From: Pegoplata infirma
Lineage: Eukaryota; Arthropoda; Insecta; Diptera; Anthomyiidae
Direction of reading: 5' to 3'
Assembly: GCA_963921195.1 (NCBI GenBank)
Contig: OY992539.1
Location: forward strand, 160,834,622-160,898,621
DNA length: 64,000 nucleotides
A program made the position numbers and the translations under genes. The notes under the pieces were generated by a model that worked only from the letters and a program-made list of their open reading frames with translations, searched no databases and had not been told where the DNA came from. Shown piece after piece: positions 1 to 12,731 of this stretch; position 1 is the first letter of the stretch; each line of letters begins with the position of its first letter.

Positions 1-539
1 TCTGGCGTTGGCTTTGAATTTTGTGTAAAGAGAGGGCGTTTGATTTAAACAAAGGCTTTGGCTTTGAATTTTGTTCTGGCGTTTGTTTGTATACACACAC
101 ACAAAGAAGAACAGAAATATAATTATTTGGTGGAAGAAAAATAAATTTTTCCTGAAAATTATTTTTTTTTCGGTGAAACATAAAACTCCTTTGGTTTTTA
201 TAATGATATTTTTTTGATATTGTTTTTTTTTTATAATAATTGGCAGTAAATTATATTTTCACTTTCTTTAATATGTACTTTTCTTCTAATTTTCCAATAC
301 ACAGATGTGTTTCATAAACAAGATATGAAACACATCACAAAATCAACCCTTTTTTTGTAAAAGACTGGCAACGCCAAAGCAAGAAAAAAATACTCACGAG
401 AGAGCAAAGCCAAGAAAATAGAATTGATTCTATTCTGGCTTTGAAACGCTAGCGTTGGCTTTGAATTTTGTTCTACATACAAAATGTATGGGAGCGAGCA
501 AAATTCAAGGCCAACGACAGAATTGTAATTGCACACAAA

Positions 540-660
540 ACCCCAATAAAAAACGGACATAATTCCCAGATTTATGGGGATAATGACCACGTAACAAGTG
601 GCCATAATCCCCATTATGGGGATTATGTCTTCTATACAAGTTGGTCATAATCCCCAAAAT
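540..660. repeat. Cluster of GGGGATTATG dyads
   Basis: Repeated CATAATCCCC and GGGGATTATG motifs, including a perfect 23-bp dyad at 604-626. The cluster is mirrored at about 12072-12192, and a related cluster lies at 12765-12850. The TAATCC core matches the known preference of K50 homeodomains such as Bicoid/Otd. No regulatory role can be shown here. Confidence 0.5.
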
Positions 661-1874
661 TTAAAAAAAAAAAATTTTTTACTTAAAAGTTTTCCTGCGT
701 AGCCGGCCTTTGGCCGGGCTTAGGGATTACAAACTCCATGCATTAAACCCACCCTCTCTGCAGATAACGGGGATTATGACCAAAATTGCTTTGGACTTAC
801 TCCCCATAATGTGAATGGGGGTTATAACCTTATATACGATACACTAGATTACCATCCCGGTACTTCGTTACCGGTTGTACTGAATACCGGATAATATAAG
901 GATCAGGATTACTCTATCGATTTATAAAAAATACTCTACATAGTTTTTGTTTTATTTACTTGTGGACGTTTAAGTCTTTCATAAAATAATATTTTAATGA
1001 ATATTTTAAACAATAAAATTTGAATAACTTCGCTGGTATGTCATCATGCTCGTTTCGGTGAAAAAATATATTGACAATTTTCTAGCCCTTATATCGGGTT
1101 TTAAGATTTTGAGTGAATAAATATTTCAGTGAAAAAAAAAATGGAATAAAAATAAGTTTGAGTGGAAAACATATAGAGAGAACAAATATGGAGTCAAAAA
1201 AGTTAAATACGTAAAATTTAAGTAAAAAGTAAAAAGTATCATTCCATATTGTTCCCAGCTCTATTCCACTTCGTTCCCCGTTCTATTCCATTTCACTTCC
1301 AAGTCCATGTCCTTTCTTTCCATGTAAGTTTCATTCCTCTCCGTATAATATGCATTAAAAAAATAAAAAGTTCTATTGTCTTTATATTGTAGATATGAAA
1401 AGTACCATTTTACACCACTGTTACCAGGTACCCCTTTTTACCCTAAAATTTTAAAATATGTCCTTGTCTTGGGTGTTATTTCTGCGGCTTTTAGTTCAAT
1501 AGTTAGATATCTCAAAATAACCATTTGCCCCCTTTTCCCCGTAAAATTATATTTTCCAAAAATTGTTTTTTTTTTGTGCTAGGTGATCCTTTATTTAAAA
1601 CATCAAGTTTCTGAACCATTATTTTAAGAAATATAAGAATAACCAAATTTTGCACTTTTTATTAGAAACAGAATTTTTTGAAAATACTTTAGCAGAATGT
1701 TTTTTTCACCGAAGTCCCCTACATTCCAAAATTCAAGCTTCAACGGTCATTATTATAGAAACAAAAAAAGTACCAAAAGTACACTTTCTTACCCCCGTTA
1801 GAAACGAAATTTCAAAAAAGTATTTCTTCCAGAAGGTTTTTTTCTTCACCGAAAAATCCTACATTCCTTATTAT

Positions 1875-2450
1875 TAGGGATGAGATTTCCATGCAAATGC
1901 ATGTTTTTTGTCGGTAGTCTTAAAACAATGTTGACCAATTATCTTTCCGAATCAAGAAATTTGCTTTAAAATGGCATCGATTTGTTTTTGCATATTTTTG
2001 CATATTTTGGTTAAAATGCATATTTTTGCATATTTTGGTTTTAAGTGCATATATTGTGCATATTTCCAATTTTTAAGTGCATATTTTTGCATATTTTGAT
2101 ATAAATTAGCAAAAACACAAATTGAAATTTATTTGTTTCAAAAACTATTTTAAATTTTAAAAATATATTTTGAAAATGAGAAAAATTATTTTTTTCTATT
2201 TAATTTTTTTATAGATTGCCCTAATTTCAAAAAAAAAATCCTGCTTATTTAAAGTTTTAGATGTTACAATTTAAAGCCGGTGTTATTTTTTTATTTTTAA
2301 TAAGTTTTTCGAATGAAAACAAGACTTTTATTGCACACATTTTATTTTTTAGTGCATATTTTTAGCTTTTTTAGTGCATATTTTGAAGTTTTTAGTGCAT
2401 ATTTTAAGCGCATATTTTCGATTTTTTAGTGCATGAAAATCTTATCCCTA
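1875..2450 (+). mobile_element. hAT-like MITE, left-arm copy
   Basis: Imperfect terminal inverted repeats TAGGGATGAGATTTCCATGC and TAGGGATAAGATTTTCATGC. It is flanked by an 8-bp direct repeat, CTTATTAT, at 1867-1874 and 2451-2458, the TSD length of hAT elements. The interior is packed with TGCATATTTT motifs, which may be subterminal transposase-binding repeats. There is no coding capacity. It inserted at the first unit of the 16-bp array. Confidence 0.8.
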
Positions 2451-2458
2451 CTTATTAT

Positions 2459-5400
2459 AAAAGGTTCTTTTTATAAAATTTACTTTTTATAAAAGGTACT
2501 TTTTATAAAAGGTACTTTTTATAAAAGGTACTTTTTATAAAAGGTACTTTTTATAAAAGGTACTTTTTATAAAAGGTACTTTTTATAAAAGGTACTTTTT
2601 ATAAAAGGTACTTTTTATAAAAGGTACTTTTTATAAAAGGTACTTTTTATAAAAGGTACTTTTTATAAAAGGAACTTCTTATAAAAGGTACATTTTATAA
2701 AAGGTACTTTTTATAAAAGGTACTTTTTATAAATGGTACTTTTTATAAAAGGTACTTTTTTTAAAAGGTACTTTTTACAAAAGGTACTTTTTACAAAAGG
2801 TACTTTTTATAAAAGGTACTTTTTATAAAAGGTACTTTTTATAAAAGGCACTTTTTATAAAAGGTACTTTTTATAAAAGGTACTTTTTATAAAAGGTGCT
2901 TTTTATAAAAGGTACTTTTTATAAAAGGTACTTTTTATAAAAGGTACTTTTTATAAAAGGTACTTTTTATAAAAGGTACTTTTTATAAAAGGTACTTTTT
3001 CTAAAAGGTACTTTTTTTAAAAGGTACTTTTTATAAAAGGTACTTTTTATAAAAGGTGCTTTTTATAAAAGGTACTTTTTATAAAAGGTACTAAAAGGTA
3101 CTTTTTTTAAAAGGTACTTTTTATAAAAGGTACTTTTTACAAAAGGTACTTTTTATAAAAGGTACTTTTTATAAAAGTTTTTTTTTTATAAAAGGTACTT
3201 TTTATAAAATGTACTTTTTATAAAAGGTACTTTTTATAAAAGATACTTTTTATAAAAGGTACTTTTTATAATAGGTACTTTTTATAAAAGGTACTTTTTA
3301 TAAAAGGTACTTTTTATATAAGGTACTTTTTATAAAAGGTACTTTTTATAAAAGGTACTTTTTATAAAAGGTAATTTTTATAAAAAGTACTTTTCATAAA
3401 AGGTACTTTTTATAAAAGGTACTTTTTGTAAAAGGTACTTTTTATAAAAGTTACTTTTTATGAAAGGCACTTTTTAAAGAAGGTACCTTTTATAAAAGGT
3501 ACTTTTTATAAAAGGTACTTTTTATGAAAGGTACTTTTTATAAAAAGTACTTTTTATAAAAGGTACTTTTTATAAAACGTACTTTTTATAAAAGGTACTT
3601 TTTATAAAAGGTACCTTTTTTATAAAAGGTACTTTTTATAAAAGGTACTTTTTATAAAAGGTACTTTTTATAAAAGGTACTTTTTATAAAAGGTACTTTT
3701 TATAAAAGGTACTTTTTATAAAAGGTACTTTTTATAAAAGGTAATTTTTATAAAAGGTACTTTTTATAAAAGGTACTTTTTATAAAAGGTACTTTTTATA
3801 AAAGGTACTTTTTATAAAAGGTACTTTTTATAAAAGGTACTTTTTATAAAAGGTACTTTTTATAAAAGGTACTTTTTATAAAAGGTACTTTTTTTAAAAG
3901 GTACTTTTTATAAAAGGTACTTTTTCTAAAAGGTACTTTTTTTAAAAGGTACTTTTTATAAAAGGTACTTTTTACAAAAGGTACTTTTTATAAAAGGTAC
4001 TTTTTATAAAAGTTTTTTTTTATAAAAGGTACTTTTTATAAAATGTACTTTTTATAAAAGGTACTTTTTATAAAAGATACTTTTTATAAAAGGTACTTTT
4101 TATAATAGGTACTTTTTATAAAAGGTACTTTTTATAAAAATTACTTTTCATAAAAGGTACTTTTTATAAAAGGTACTTTTTATAAAAGGTACTTTTTATA
4201 AAAGGTACTTTTTATAAAAAGTACTTTTCATAAAAGGTACTTTTTATAAAAGGTACTTTTTGTAAAAGGTACTTTTTATAAAAGGTACTTTTTATGAAAG
4301 GTACTTTTTATAAAAGGTACTTTTTATAAAAGGTACTTTTTATAAAAGGTACTTTTTATGAAAGGTACTTTTTATAAAAAGTACTTTTTATAAAAGGTAC
4401 TTTTTATAAAACGTACTTTTTATAAAAGGTACTTTTTATAAAAGGTACTTTTTATTAAAGGTACTTTTTATAAAAGGTACTTTTTATAAAAGGTACTTTT
4501 TATAAAAGGTACTTTTTATAAAAGGTACTTTTTTATAAAAGGTACTTTTTATGAAAGGTACTTTTTATAAAAGGTACTTTTTATAAAAGGTACTTTTTAT
4601 AAAAGGTACTTTTTATAAAAGGTACTTTTTATAAAAGGTTCTTTTTATAAAAGGTACTTTTTATAAAAGGTACTTTTTATAAAAGGTACTTTTTATAAAA
4701 GGTACTTTTTATAAAAGGTACTTTTTATAAAAAGTACTTTTTATAAAAGGTACTTTTTATAAAACGTACTTTTTATAAAAGGTACTTTTTATAAAAATTA
4801 CTTTTCATAAAAGGTACTTTTTATAAAAGGTACTTTTTATAAAAGGTACTTTTTATAAAAAGTACTTTTCATAAAAGGTACTTTTTATAAAAGGTACTTT
4901 TTGTAAAAGGTACTTTTTATAAAAGGTACTTTTTATGAAAGGTACTTTTTATAAAAGGTACTTTTTATAAAAGGTACTTTTTATAAAAGGTACTTTTTAT
5001 GAAAGGTACTTTTTATAAAAAGTACTTTTTATAAAAGGTACTTTTTATAAAACGTACTTTTTATAAAAGGTACTTTTTATAAAAGGTACTTTTATTAAAG
5101 GTACTTTTTATAAAAGGTACTTTTTATAAAAGGTACTTTTTATAAAAGGTACTTTTTATAAAAGGTACTTTTTATAAAAGGTACTTTTTTATAAAAGGTA
5201 CTTTTTATGAAAGGTACTTTTTATAAAAGGTACTTTTTATAAAAGGTACTTTTTATAAAAGGTACTTTTTATAAAAGGTACTTTTTATAAAAGGTACTTT
5301 TTATAAAAGGTACTTTTTATAAAAGGTACTTTTTTTAAAAGGTACTTTTTACAAAAGGTACTTTTTATAAAATGTACTTTTTATAAAAGTTTTTTTTTAT

Positions 5401-6455
5401 AAAAGGTACTTTTTATAAAATGTACTTTTTATAAAAGATACTTTTTATAAAAGGTACTTTTTATAATAGGTACTTTTTATAAAAGGTACTTTTTATAAAA
5501 AGTACTTTTCATAAAAGGTACTTTTTATAAAAGGTACTTTTTATAAAAAGTACTTTTCATAAAAGGTACTTTTTATAAAAGGTGCTTTTTGTAAAAGGTA
5601 CTTTTTATAAAAGGTACTTTTTATGAAAGGTACTTTTTATAAAAGGTACTTTTTATAAAAGGTACTTTTTATAAAAGGTACTTTTTATGAAAGGTACTTT
5701 TTATAAAAAGTACTTTTTATAAAAGGTACTTTTTATAAAACGTACTTTTTATAAAAGGTACTTTTTATAAAAGGTACTTTTTATAAAAGGTACTTTTTAT
5801 TAAAGGTACTTTTTATAAAAGGTACTTTTTATAAAAGGTACTTTTTATAAAAGGTACTTTTTATAAAAGGTACTTTTTTATAAAAGGTACTTTTTATGAA
5901 AGGTACTTTTTATAAAAGGTACTTTTTATAAAAGGTACTTTTTATAAAAGGTACTTTTTATAAAAGGTACTTTTTATAAAAGGTACTTTTTATAAAAGGT
6001 ACTTTTTATAAAAGGTACTTTTTATAAAAGGTACTTTTTATAAAAGGTACTTTTTATGAAAGGTACTTTTTATAAAAGGTACTTTTTATAAAAGGTACTT
6101 TTTATAAAAGGTACTTTTTATAAAAGGTACTTTTTATAAAAGGTACTTTTTATAAAAGGTACTTTTTATAAAAGGTACTTTTATAAAAGGTACTTTGTAT
6201 AAAAGGTACTCTTTATAAAAGGTACTTTTTATAAAAGGTACTTTTTATAAAACGTACTTTTTATAAAAGGTACTTTCTATAAAAGGTACTTTTTATAAAA
6301 GGTACTTTTTATAAAAGGTACTTTTTATAAAAGATACTTTTTATAAAAGGTACTTTTTATAAAAGGTTCTTTTTATAAAAGGTACTTTTTATAAAAGGTT
6401 CTTTTTATAAAAGGTACTTTTTATAAAAGGTACTTTTTATAAAAGGTTCTTTTTA
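2459..6455 (+). repeat. 16-bp tandem array, left half of the palindrome
   Basis: About 250 copies of a 16-bp unit, GGTACTTTTTATAAAA, with scattered variants (GGTTC, GATAC, GGTGC, CGTAC, ATAATAGG, a T-run variant). Variant clusters recur together near 3173, 4012 and 5388, so there is higher-order repeat structure. Both GTAC and TTTTATAAAA are self-complementary, so the unit differs from its own reverse complement only in A4-GGTACT-T4 versus A5-GTACC-T4. The array starts directly after the TSD of the MITE at 1875-2450. Confidence 0.95.
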
Positions 6456-9400
6456 TAAAAAGTACCTTTTATAAAGAGTACCTTTTATACAAAGTACCTT
6501 TTATAAAAGTACCTTTTATAAAAAGTACCTTTTATAAAAAGTACCTTTTATAAAAAGTACCTTTTATAAAAAGTACCTTTTATAAAAAGTACCTTTTATA
6601 AAAAGTACCTTTCATAAAAAGTACCTTTTATAAAAAGTACCTTTTATAAAAAGTACCTTTTATAAAAAGTACCTTTCATAAAAAGTACCTTTTATAAAAA
6701 AGTACCTTTTATAAAAAGTACCTTTTATAAAAAGTACCTTTTATAAAAAGTACCTTTAATAAAAAGTACCTTTTATAAAAAGTACCTTTTATAAAAAGTA
6801 CCTTTTATAAAAAGTACCTTTTATAAAAAGTACCTTTTATAAAAAGTACCTTTCATAAAAAGTACCTTTTATAAAAAAGTACCTTTTATAAAAAGTACCT
6901 TTTATAAAAAGTACCTTTTATAAAAAGTACCTTTTATAAAAAGTACCTTTAATAAAAAGTACCTTTTATAAAAAGTACCTTTTATAAAAAGTACCTTTTA
7001 TAAAAAGTACCTTTTATAAAAAGTACCTTTTATAAAAAGTACCTTTTATAAAAAGTACCTTTCATAAAAAGTACCTTTTATAAAAAGTACCTTTTACAAA
7101 AAGCACCTTTTATAAAAAGTACCTTTTATGAAAAGTACTTTTTATAAAAAGTACCTTTTATAAAAAGTACCTTTTATGAAAAGTACTTTTTATAAAAAGT
7201 ACCTTTTATAAAAAGTACCTATTATAAAAAGTACCTTTTATAAAAAGTATCTTTTATAAAAAGTACATTTTATAAAAAGTACCTTTTATAAAAAAAAACT
7301 TTTATAAAAAGTACATTTTATAAAAAGTACCTTTTGTAAAAAGTACCTTTTAAAAAAAGTACCTTTTATAAAAAGTACCTTTTATAAAAAGTACCTTTTA
7401 TAAAAAGTACCTTTTATAAAAAGTACCTTTTATAAAAAGTACCTTTTATAAAAAGTACCTTTCATAAAAAGTACCTTTTATAAAAAAGTACCTTTTATAA
7501 AAAGTACCTTTTATAAAAAGTACCTTTTATAAAAAGTACCTTTTATAAAAAGTACCTTTTATAAAAAGTACCTTTAATAAAAGTACCTTTTATAAAAAGT
7601 ACCTTTTATAAAAAGTACGTTTTATAAAAAGTACCTTTTATAAAAAGTACTTTTTATAAAAAGTACCTTTCATAAAAAGTACCTTTTATAAAAAGTACCT
7701 TTTATAAAAAGTACCTTTTATAAAAAGTACCTTTCATAAAAAGTACCTTTTATAAAAAGTACCTTTTACAAAAAGTACCTTTTATAAAAAGTACCTTTTA
7801 TGAAAAGTACTTTTTATAAAAAGTACCTTTTATAAAAAGTACCTTTTATAAAAAGTACCTTTTATGAAAAGTAATTTTAATAAAAAGTACCTTTTATAAA
7901 AAGTACGTTTTATAAAAAGTACCTTTTATAAAAAGTACTTTTTATAAAAAGTACCTTTTATAAAAAGTACCTTTTATAAAAAGTACCTTTTATAAAAAGT
8001 ACCTTTTATAAAAAGTACCTTTTATAAAAAGAACCTTTTATAAAAAGTACCTTTTATAAAAAGTACCTTTTATAAAAAGTACCTTTTATAAAAAGTACCT
8101 TTTATAAAAAGTACCTTTCATAAAAAGTACCTTTTATAAAAAAGTACCTTTTATAAAAAGTACCTTTTATAAAAAGTACCTTTTATAAAAAGTACCTTTT
8201 ATAAAAAGTACCTTTAATAAAAAGTACCTTTTATAAAAAGTACCTTTTATAAAAAGTACGTTTTATAAAAAGTACCTTTTATAAAAAGTACTTTTTATAA
8301 AAAGTACCTTTCATAAAAAGTACCTTTTATAAAAAGTACCTTTTATAAAAAGTACCTTTTATAAAAAGTACCTTTCATAAAAAGTACCTTTTATAAAAAG
8401 TACCTTTTACAAAAAGTACCTTTTATAAAAAGTACCTTTTATGAAAAGTACTTTTTATAAAAAGTACCTTTTATAAAAAGTACCTTTTATAAAAAGTACC
8501 TTTTATAAAAAGTACCTTTTATGAAAAGTAATTTTTATAAAAAGTACCTTTTATAAAAAGTACCTATTATAAAAAGTACCTTTTATAAAAAGTATCTTTT
8601 ATAAAAAGTACCTTTTATAAAAAGTACATTTTATAAAAAGTACCTTTTATAAAAAAAAACTTTTATAAAAAGTACCTTTTATAAAAAGTACCTTTTGTAA
8701 AAAGTACCTTTTATAAAAAGTACCTTTTAAAAAAAGTACCTTTTAGAAAAAGTACCTTTTATAAAAAGTACCTTTTAAAAAAAGTACCTTTTATAAAAAG
8801 TACCTTTTATAAAAAGTACCTTTTATAAAAAGTACCTTTTATAAAAAGTACCTTTTATAAAAAGTACCTTTTATAAAAAGTACCTTTTATAAAAAGTACC
8901 TTTTATAAAAAGTACCTTTTATAAAAATTACCTTTTATAAAAAGTACCTTTTATAAAAAGTACCTTTTATAAAAAGTACCTTTTATAAAAAGTACCTTTT
9001 ATAAAAAGTACCTTTTATAAAAAGTACCTTTTATAAAAAGTACCTTTTATAAAAAAGGTACCTTTTATAAAAAGTACCTTTTATAAAAAGTACGTTTTAT
9101 AAAAAGTACCTTTTATAAAAAGTACTTTTTATAAAAAGTACCTTTCATAAAAAGTACCTTTTATAAAAAGTACCTTTTATAAAAGGTACCTTCTTTAAAA
9201 AGTGCCTTTCATAAAAAGTAACTTTTATAAAAAGTACCTTTTACAAAAAGTACCTTTTATAAAAAGTACCTTTTATGAAAAGTACTTTTTATAAAAATTA
9301 CCTTTTATAAAAAGTACCTTTTATAAAAAGTACCTTTTATAAAAAGTACCTTATATAAAAAGTACCTTTTATAAAAAGTACCTTTTATAAAAAGTACCTA

Positions 9401-10245
9401 TTATAAAAAGTACCTTTTATAAAAAGTATCTTTTATAAAAAGTACCTTTTATAAAAAGTACATTTTATAAAAAGTACCTTTTATAAAAAAAAAACTTTTA
9501 TAAAAAGTACCTTTTATAAAAAGTACCTTTTGTAAAAAGTACCTTTTATAAAAAGTACCTTTTAAAAAAAGTACCTTTTAGTACCTTTTATAAAAAGTAC
9601 CTTTTATAAAAAGCACCTTTTATAAAAAGTACCTTTTATAAAAAGTACCTTTTAAAAAAAGTACCTTTTAGAAAAAGTACCTTTTATAAAAAGTACCTTT
9701 TATAAAAAGTACCTTTTATAAAAAGTACCTTTTATAAAAAGTACCTTTTATAAAAAGTACCTTTTATAAAAAGCACCTTTTATAAAAAGTACCTTTTATA
9801 AAAAGTACCTTTTATAAAAAGTGCCTTTTATAAAAAGTACCTTTTATAAAAAGTACCTTTTATAAAAAGTACCTTTTATAAAAAGTACCTTTTGTAAAAA
9901 GTACCTTTTGTAAAAAGTACCTTTTAAAAAAAGTACCTTTTATAAAAAGTACCATTTATAAAAAGTACCTTTTATAAAAAGTACCTTTTATAAAATGTAC
10001 CTTTTATAAGAAGTTCCTTTTATAAAAAGTACCTTTTATAAAAAGTACCTTTTATAAAAAGTACCTTTTATAAAAAGTACCTTTTATAAAAAGTACCTTT
10101 TATAAAAAGTACCTTTTATAAAAAGTACCTTTTATAAAAAGTACCTTTTATAAAAAGTACCTTTTATAAAAAGTACCTTTTATAAAAAGTACCTTTTATA
10201 AAAAGTACCTTTTATAAAAAGTAAATTTTATAAAAAGAACCTTTT
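6456..10245 (-). repeat. 16-bp tandem array, right (inverted) half of the palindrome
   Basis: The same unit in the opposite orientation; the switch occurs inside a self-complementary TTTTTATAAAAA at about 6450-6461. Private variants are mirrored in order: AAGAAGTTCC at 10008 pairs with GGAACTTCTT at 2671, the ACCATTT unit at 9951 with 2731, and the T-run variant at about 9487, 8655 and 7290 with 3173, 4012 and 5388. The half is about 200 bp shorter than the left half. Confidence 0.95.
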
Positions 10246-10253
10246 ATAATAAG

Positions 10254-10857
10254 TAGGGATAAGATTTTCATGCACTAAAAAATCGAAAATATGCGCTTAA
10301 AATATGCACTAAAAAAATATGCGCTTAAAATATGCACTAAAAACTTCAAAATATGCACTAAAAAAGCTAAAAATATGCACTAAAAAATAAAATGTGTGCA
10401 ATAAAAGTCTTGTTTTCATTCGAAAAACTTATTAAAAATAAAAAAATAACACCGGCTTTAAATTGTAACATCTAAAACTTTAAATAAGCAGGATTTTTTT
10501 TTTGAAATTAGGGCAATCTATAAAAAAATTAAATAGAAAAAAATAATTTTTCTCATTTTCAAAATATATTTTTAAAATTTAAAATAGTTTTTGAAACAAA
10601 TAAATTTCAATTTGTGTTTTTGCTAATTTATATCAAAATATGCAAAAATATGCACTTAAAAATTGGAAATATGCACAATATATGCACTTAAAACCAAAAT
10701 ATGCAAAAATATGCATTTTAACCAAAATATGCAAAAATATGCAAAAACAAATCGATGCCATTTTAAAGCAAATTTCTTGATTCGGAAAGATAATTGGTCA
10801 ACATTGTTTTAAGACTACCGACAAAAAACATGCATTTGCATGGAAATCTCATCCCTA
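10254..10857 (-). mobile_element. hAT-like MITE, right-arm mirror copy
   Basis: Reverse complement of 1875-2450 with the matching 8-bp flanks ATAATAAG (10246-10253 and 10858-10865). It is 28 bp longer because one ATGCGCTTAAAATATGCACT-type segment is duplicated. The element was therefore inserted before the inverted duplication formed. Confidence 0.8.
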
Positions 10858-12731
10858 ATAATAAGGAATGTAGGATTTTTCGGTGAAGAAAAAAACCTTC
10901 TGGAAGAAATACTTTTTTGAAATTTCGTTTCTAACGGGGGTAAGAAAGTGTACTTTTGGTACTTTTTTTGTTTCTATAATAATGACCGTTGAAGCTTGAA
11001 TTTTGGAATGTAGGGGACTTCGGTGAAAAAAACATTCTGCTAAAGTATTTTCAAAAAATTCTGTTTCTAATAAAAAGTGCAAAATTTGGTTATTCTTATA
11101 TTTCTTAAAATAATGGTTCAGAAACTTGATGTTTTAAATAAAGGATCACCTAGCACAAAAAAAAAACAATTTTTGGAAAATATAATTTTACGGGGAAAAG
11201 GGGGCAAATGGTTATTTTGAGATATCTAACTATTGAACTAAAAGCCGCAGAAATAACACCCAAGACAAGGACATATTTTAAAATTTTAGGGTAAAAAGGG
11301 GTACCTGGTAACAGTGGTGTAAAATGGTACTTTTCATATCTACAATATAAAGACAATAGAACTTTTTATTTTTTTAATGCATATTATACGGAGAGGAATG
11401 AAACTTACATGGAAAGAAAGGACATGGACTTGGAAGTGAAATGGAATAGAACGGGGAACGAAGTGGAATAGAGCTGGGAACAATATGGAATGATACTTTT
11501 TACTTTTTACTTAAATTTTACGTATTTAACTTTTTTGACTCCATATTTGTTCTCTCTATATGTTTTCCACTCAAACTTATTTTTATTCCATTTTTTTTTT
11601 CACTGAAATATTTATTCACTCAAAATCTTAAAACCCGATATAAGGGCTAGAAAATTGTCAATATATTTTTTCACCGAAACGAGCATGATGACATACCAGC
11701 GAAGTTATTCAAATTTTATTGTTTAAAATATTCATTAAAATATTATTTTATGAAAGACTTAAACGTCCACAAGTAAATAAAACAAAAACTATGTAGAGTA
11801 TTTTTTATAAATCGATAGAGTAATCCTGATCCTTATATTATCCGGTATTCAGTACAACCGGTAACGAAGTACCGGGATGGTAATCTAGTGTATCGTATAT
11901 AAGGTTATAACCCCCATTCACATTATGGGGAGTAAGTCCAAAGCAATTTTGGTCATAATCCCCGTTATCTGCAGAGAGGGTGGGTTTAATGCATGGAGTT
12001 TGTAATCCCTAAGCCCGGCCAAAGGCCGGCTACGCAGGAAAACTTTTAAGTAAAAAATTTTTTTTTTTTAAATTTTGGGGATTATGACCAACTTGTATAG
12101 AAGACATAATCCCCATAATGGGGATTATGGCCACTTGTTACGTGGTCATTATCCCCATAAATCTGGGAATTATGTCCGTTTTTTATTGGGGTTTTGTGTG
12201 CAATTACAATTCTGTCGTTGGCCTTGAATTTTGCTCGCTCCCATACATTTTGTATGTAGAACAAAATTCAAAGCCAACGCTAGCGTTTCAAAGCCAGAAT
12301 AGAATCAATTCTATTTTCTTGGCTTTGCTCTCTCGTGAGTATTTTTTTCTTGCTTTGGCGTTGCCAGTCTTTTACAAAAAAAGGGTTGATTTTGTGATGT
12401 GTTTCATATCTTGTTTATGAAACACATCTGTGTATTGGAAAATTAGAAGAAAAGTACATATTAAAGAAAGTGAAAATATAATTTACTGCCAATTATTATA
12501 AAAAAAAAACAATATCAAAAAAATATCATTATAAAAACCAAAGGAGTTTTATGTTTCACCGAAAAAAAAATAATTTTCAGGAAAAATTTATTTTTCTTCC
12601 ACCAAATAATTATATTTCTGTTCTTCTTTGTGTGTGTGTATACAAACAAACGCCAGAACAAAATTCAAAGCCAAAGCCTTTGTTTAAATCAAACGCCCTC
12701 TCTTTACACAAAATTCAAAGCCAACGCCAGA

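Larger units (their letters stand above)
1..12731. repeat. Giant near-perfect inverted repeat (palindrome), truncated by the window start
   Basis: Outer positions x and 12732-x are reverse complements. For example, the segments at 312-614, 468-650, 1376-1582 and 1650-1877 reappear inverted at 12118-12420, 12082-12264, 11150-11356 and 10855-11082. Inside about 2.3 kb the pairing sum changes to 12704 because the right arm has one extra 28-bp duplication (near 10290-10345), and then to about 12688 because of one 16-bp unit. Pairing still holds at 6205-6214 against 6473-6482. The loop (about 6215-6472) consists of left-orientation 16-bp units. The left arm runs off the window, so the outer boundary cannot be set. 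Short ORFs in the arms are mirrored AT-rich noise. Confidence 0.95.

Noticed and set aside
312..1877. Several 60-100 codon open frames in the palindrome arms
   Set aside because: They are mirrored copies in AT-rich repeat, with no motifs, no homologous look and no splice context.
2459..10245. CRISPR-like regular array
   Set aside because: Units are contiguous 16-mers without spacers in eukaryotic DNA; this is a satellite.
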